A DNA stretch of 64,000 nt. It comes from Betaproteobacteria bacterium (GTDB lineage: Bacteria; Pseudomonadota; Gammaproteobacteria; Burkholderiales; Burkholderiaceae). The notes below the pieces were generated by a model. The model was not told where the DNA came from. It did no database searches and was given only the letters and a program-made list of their open reading frames with translations. Made by a program: the position numbers and the translations under genes. Position 1 is the first letter of the stretch; each line of letters begins with the position of its first letter. The stretch is taken from positions 1 through 64,000 of the forward strand of contig RFXC01000001.1 of the NCBI GenBank assembly GCA_009921765.1, written 5' to 3'. Below, one piece after another: positions 61,758 through 64,000 of this stretch.

Positions 61758-63069
61758 AGCCTGATACGGTGCCCGAGCGGCCAGGCACCGCGCGCACAGC
61801 GCCCGGTGCCGCGCGCCAGATCGCGAACGCGGCGAGCGCCGATACGGCGGCACTCATCGCAAAGGCGGGCAGATAGCTGCCCGCGGCATCGTGAATCAAC
61901 CCTGTCACCCAGGGGCCGAGCGCCCCGCCGGTGATCGCAAGCAGACTGATCGTGCCAAAGATCGGTCCGTAGTGCGGGCTTTCGAACACATCGGCCGGAA
62001 TGGCGCCGAACACCGACGTCACCCCGTATCCGATCACCCCCTGCACCAGGACCATCAGGCCCAGAAGCGGGAGAACCGGCCAGCGGGCGAGTGCGATCAG
62101 CAGCAGACAGCACACGATGAAGCCAGCGCACCCAATGGCCCATACGAGTTCGCGGCCCACCCGATCGGAGAGCCAGCCCAGCGCAATCTGGCCAGGCACG
62201 CCGGCAAGACTCACCACGCCAAGCGCCCAGGCAGCGAGCGTCGCGTCAAACCCGACCTCAAGCAGATAGCGGGTCTGGTGAACCTGCACCGCATACCAGA
62301 CGAACAGCGCACTGGCATAACCGAGCGCGATCCACCAGAAGCGGCGTGTGCGAATCGCGAGGCTCAGCGTCCACTCGACGCTGGTCCAGGCTGCGTCGAC
62401 GCTGCGGCTGCGGCGGGCACCGGGCTGGCCGCTGACCAGGACGGGATCGCCGTCGGGTTGCAGCCCAAGGTCCGAGGGGCGCCTTCTCACCAGCAGATTG
62501 AGGGGCACCAGCACCACCAGAATGAGTATGCCCAGGGTGAGGCAGGCGTGCCGCCAGCCCGCGGCATCGATCAGCGCCTGCATGACCGGAAGCAGCAGGA
62601 TTGACCCCGCGCCCGCGCCGGCATACGCGATCGAGATGGCGAGCCCGCGCCTGCGCTCGAACCAGGCTGACAGAAAAAGCCCATGCCCGGTATAGCCCAG
62701 GCAGACGCTGCCAAATCCCACCAGCAGACCCAGGCTTAGATAGAACTCCCACAGCGAGGACGCCTGACTCGCGAGGAGCATGCCGAGACCGCTTGCAAGG
62801 GCACCGGCTTCCATCACCGGGACCGGCCCGAAGCGTTCCATCGCCCTGCCGAGCAGCGGGCTCAGGGCCGCCGACACGAGAAAACCGAATGAGAATGCAC
62901 CAGCAGTGTCGGCGCGGTCCCAGCCGAATTCATCGAGGATGGGCGGATACACGAGCGAAAACGAGGTGCGCGCATTCACCGCAAGAGCCATCGAAGCGAA
63001 CGCGATACCGATGATCAGCCAGCCGTAAAAAAACGGCAGGCTGCGGGCGAGGCGGTGAACAAGGTGCAT
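61756..63069 (-). CDS. MFS transporter (OFA/MCT-like)
   Basis: A 437-residue 12-helix MFS carrier. FFYGWLIIGIAFASMALAVNARTSFSLVYPP is the OFA-type start (in two parts: FFYGWLIIGIAF and NARTSFSLVYPP), and FGFLVSAALSPLLGRAMERFG is the loop 2-3 motif. WIALGYASALFVWYAVQVHQTRY opens the second half. Members move monocarboxylates such as formate, oxalate or aromatic acids. ATG 63069 is used, since the upstream frame is not membrane-like; GAGGGA lies about 9 bases before. Divergent from pobA over 120 bases, so an aromatic-acid substrate is a fair guess. Confidence 0.85.
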   Translation of the reverse strand: MHLVHRLARSLPFFYGWLIIGIAFASMALAVNARTSFSLVYPPILDEFGWDRADTAGAFSFGFLVSAALSPLLGRAMERFGPVPVMEAGALASGLGMLLASQASSLWEFYLSLGLLVGFGSVCLGYTGHGLFLSAWFERRRGLAISIAYAGAGAGSILLLPVMQALIDAAGWRHACLTLGILILVVLVPLNLLVRRRPSDLGLQPDGDPVLVSGQPGARRSRSVDAAWTSVEWTLSLAIRTRRFWWIALGYASALFVWYAVQVHQTRYLLEVGFDATLAAWALGVVSLAGVPGQIALGWLSDRVGRELVWAIGCAGFIVCCLLLIALARWPVLPLLGLMVLVQGVIGYGVTSVFGAIPADVFESPHYGPIFGTISLLAITGGALGPWVTGLIHDAAGSYLPAFAMSAAVSALAAFAIWRAAPGAVRAVPGRSGTVSG

Positions 63070-63075
63070 TGATGA

Positions 63076-64000
<925 letters not shown>

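Overview
The window looks like a chromosomal segment of a high-GC betaproteobacterium, most likely order Burkholderiales. This is inferred from the GC-rich code, the WaaA/KdtX-type lipopolysaccharide genes, the pcm-like/tolC neighbourhood near waaA, four Bug-type (tripartite tricarboxylate transporter) solute receptors, and the many aromatic-acid catabolic enzymes. No species is claimed. Genes are packed tightly, often with 1-8 base overlaps, and no stretch longer than about 200 bases lacks a gene or a described element. I see no insertion sequence, prophage, CRISPR array or rRNA. One tRNA gene, tRNA-Gly(CCC), is present.

Layout. 1-5261 (minus strand): a lipopolysaccharide outer-core/O-antigen run with a methyltransferase cut by the window edge, an O-antigen ligase-like protein, an FkbM methyltransferase and three glycosyltransferases. 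5405-7590 (plus): waaA (Kdo transferase) and a methyltransferase. 7572-15516 (minus): a glycosyltransferase, a TolC-like channel, a degenerate Pcm-like methyltransferase, an RND pump, its adaptor and a TetR repressor, with an inverted-repeat operator in front of tetR. 15676-24549: glycine-zipper protein, uppP, a phosphodiesterase, trmB, a large exported amidohydrolase, a putative outer-membrane protein, a frameshifted MFS/spermidine-synthase-like pseudogene and a small membrane protein. 24701-26489: esterase lipoprotein and GNAT enzyme.

26510-46579 is an accessory catabolic region. One minus-strand run encodes a YbfB-type transporter, a CD39-type apyrase, an intradiol (hydroxyquinol-type) dioxygenase, a predicted exported FAH-family hydrolase and a Gfo/Idh oxidoreductase. 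Facing it are an EthD protein, a GlcG-like protein, a GlcD-like flavin dehydrogenase, a two-haem cytochrome and a Bug receptor on the plus strand, then a P450, a Bug receptor and a salicylate/3-hydroxybenzoate-type flavin monooxygenase on the minus strand. A GDSL lipoprotein, an MFS transporter, tRNA-Gly, a dihydroxyphthalate-decarboxylase-like protein and two more Bug receptors follow.

46744-64000 mixes central metabolism with aromatic uptake: pepN, fbp, a GNAT/HDAC-type pair that could form a protein acetylation switch, sthA, vanA and a divergent VanR-type regulator with two TTGGATCCAA operators, a subtilisin/P-domain lipoprotein, pyc, a ribosome hibernation factor, an MFS transporter and the start of pobA. 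vanA and pobA both yield protocatechuate, while the dioxygenase at 28395-29336 suggests a separate hydroxyquinol/catechol route. The Bug receptors and MFS carriers would supply the acids, and pyc, fbp and sthA fit growth on such gluconeogenic substrates.
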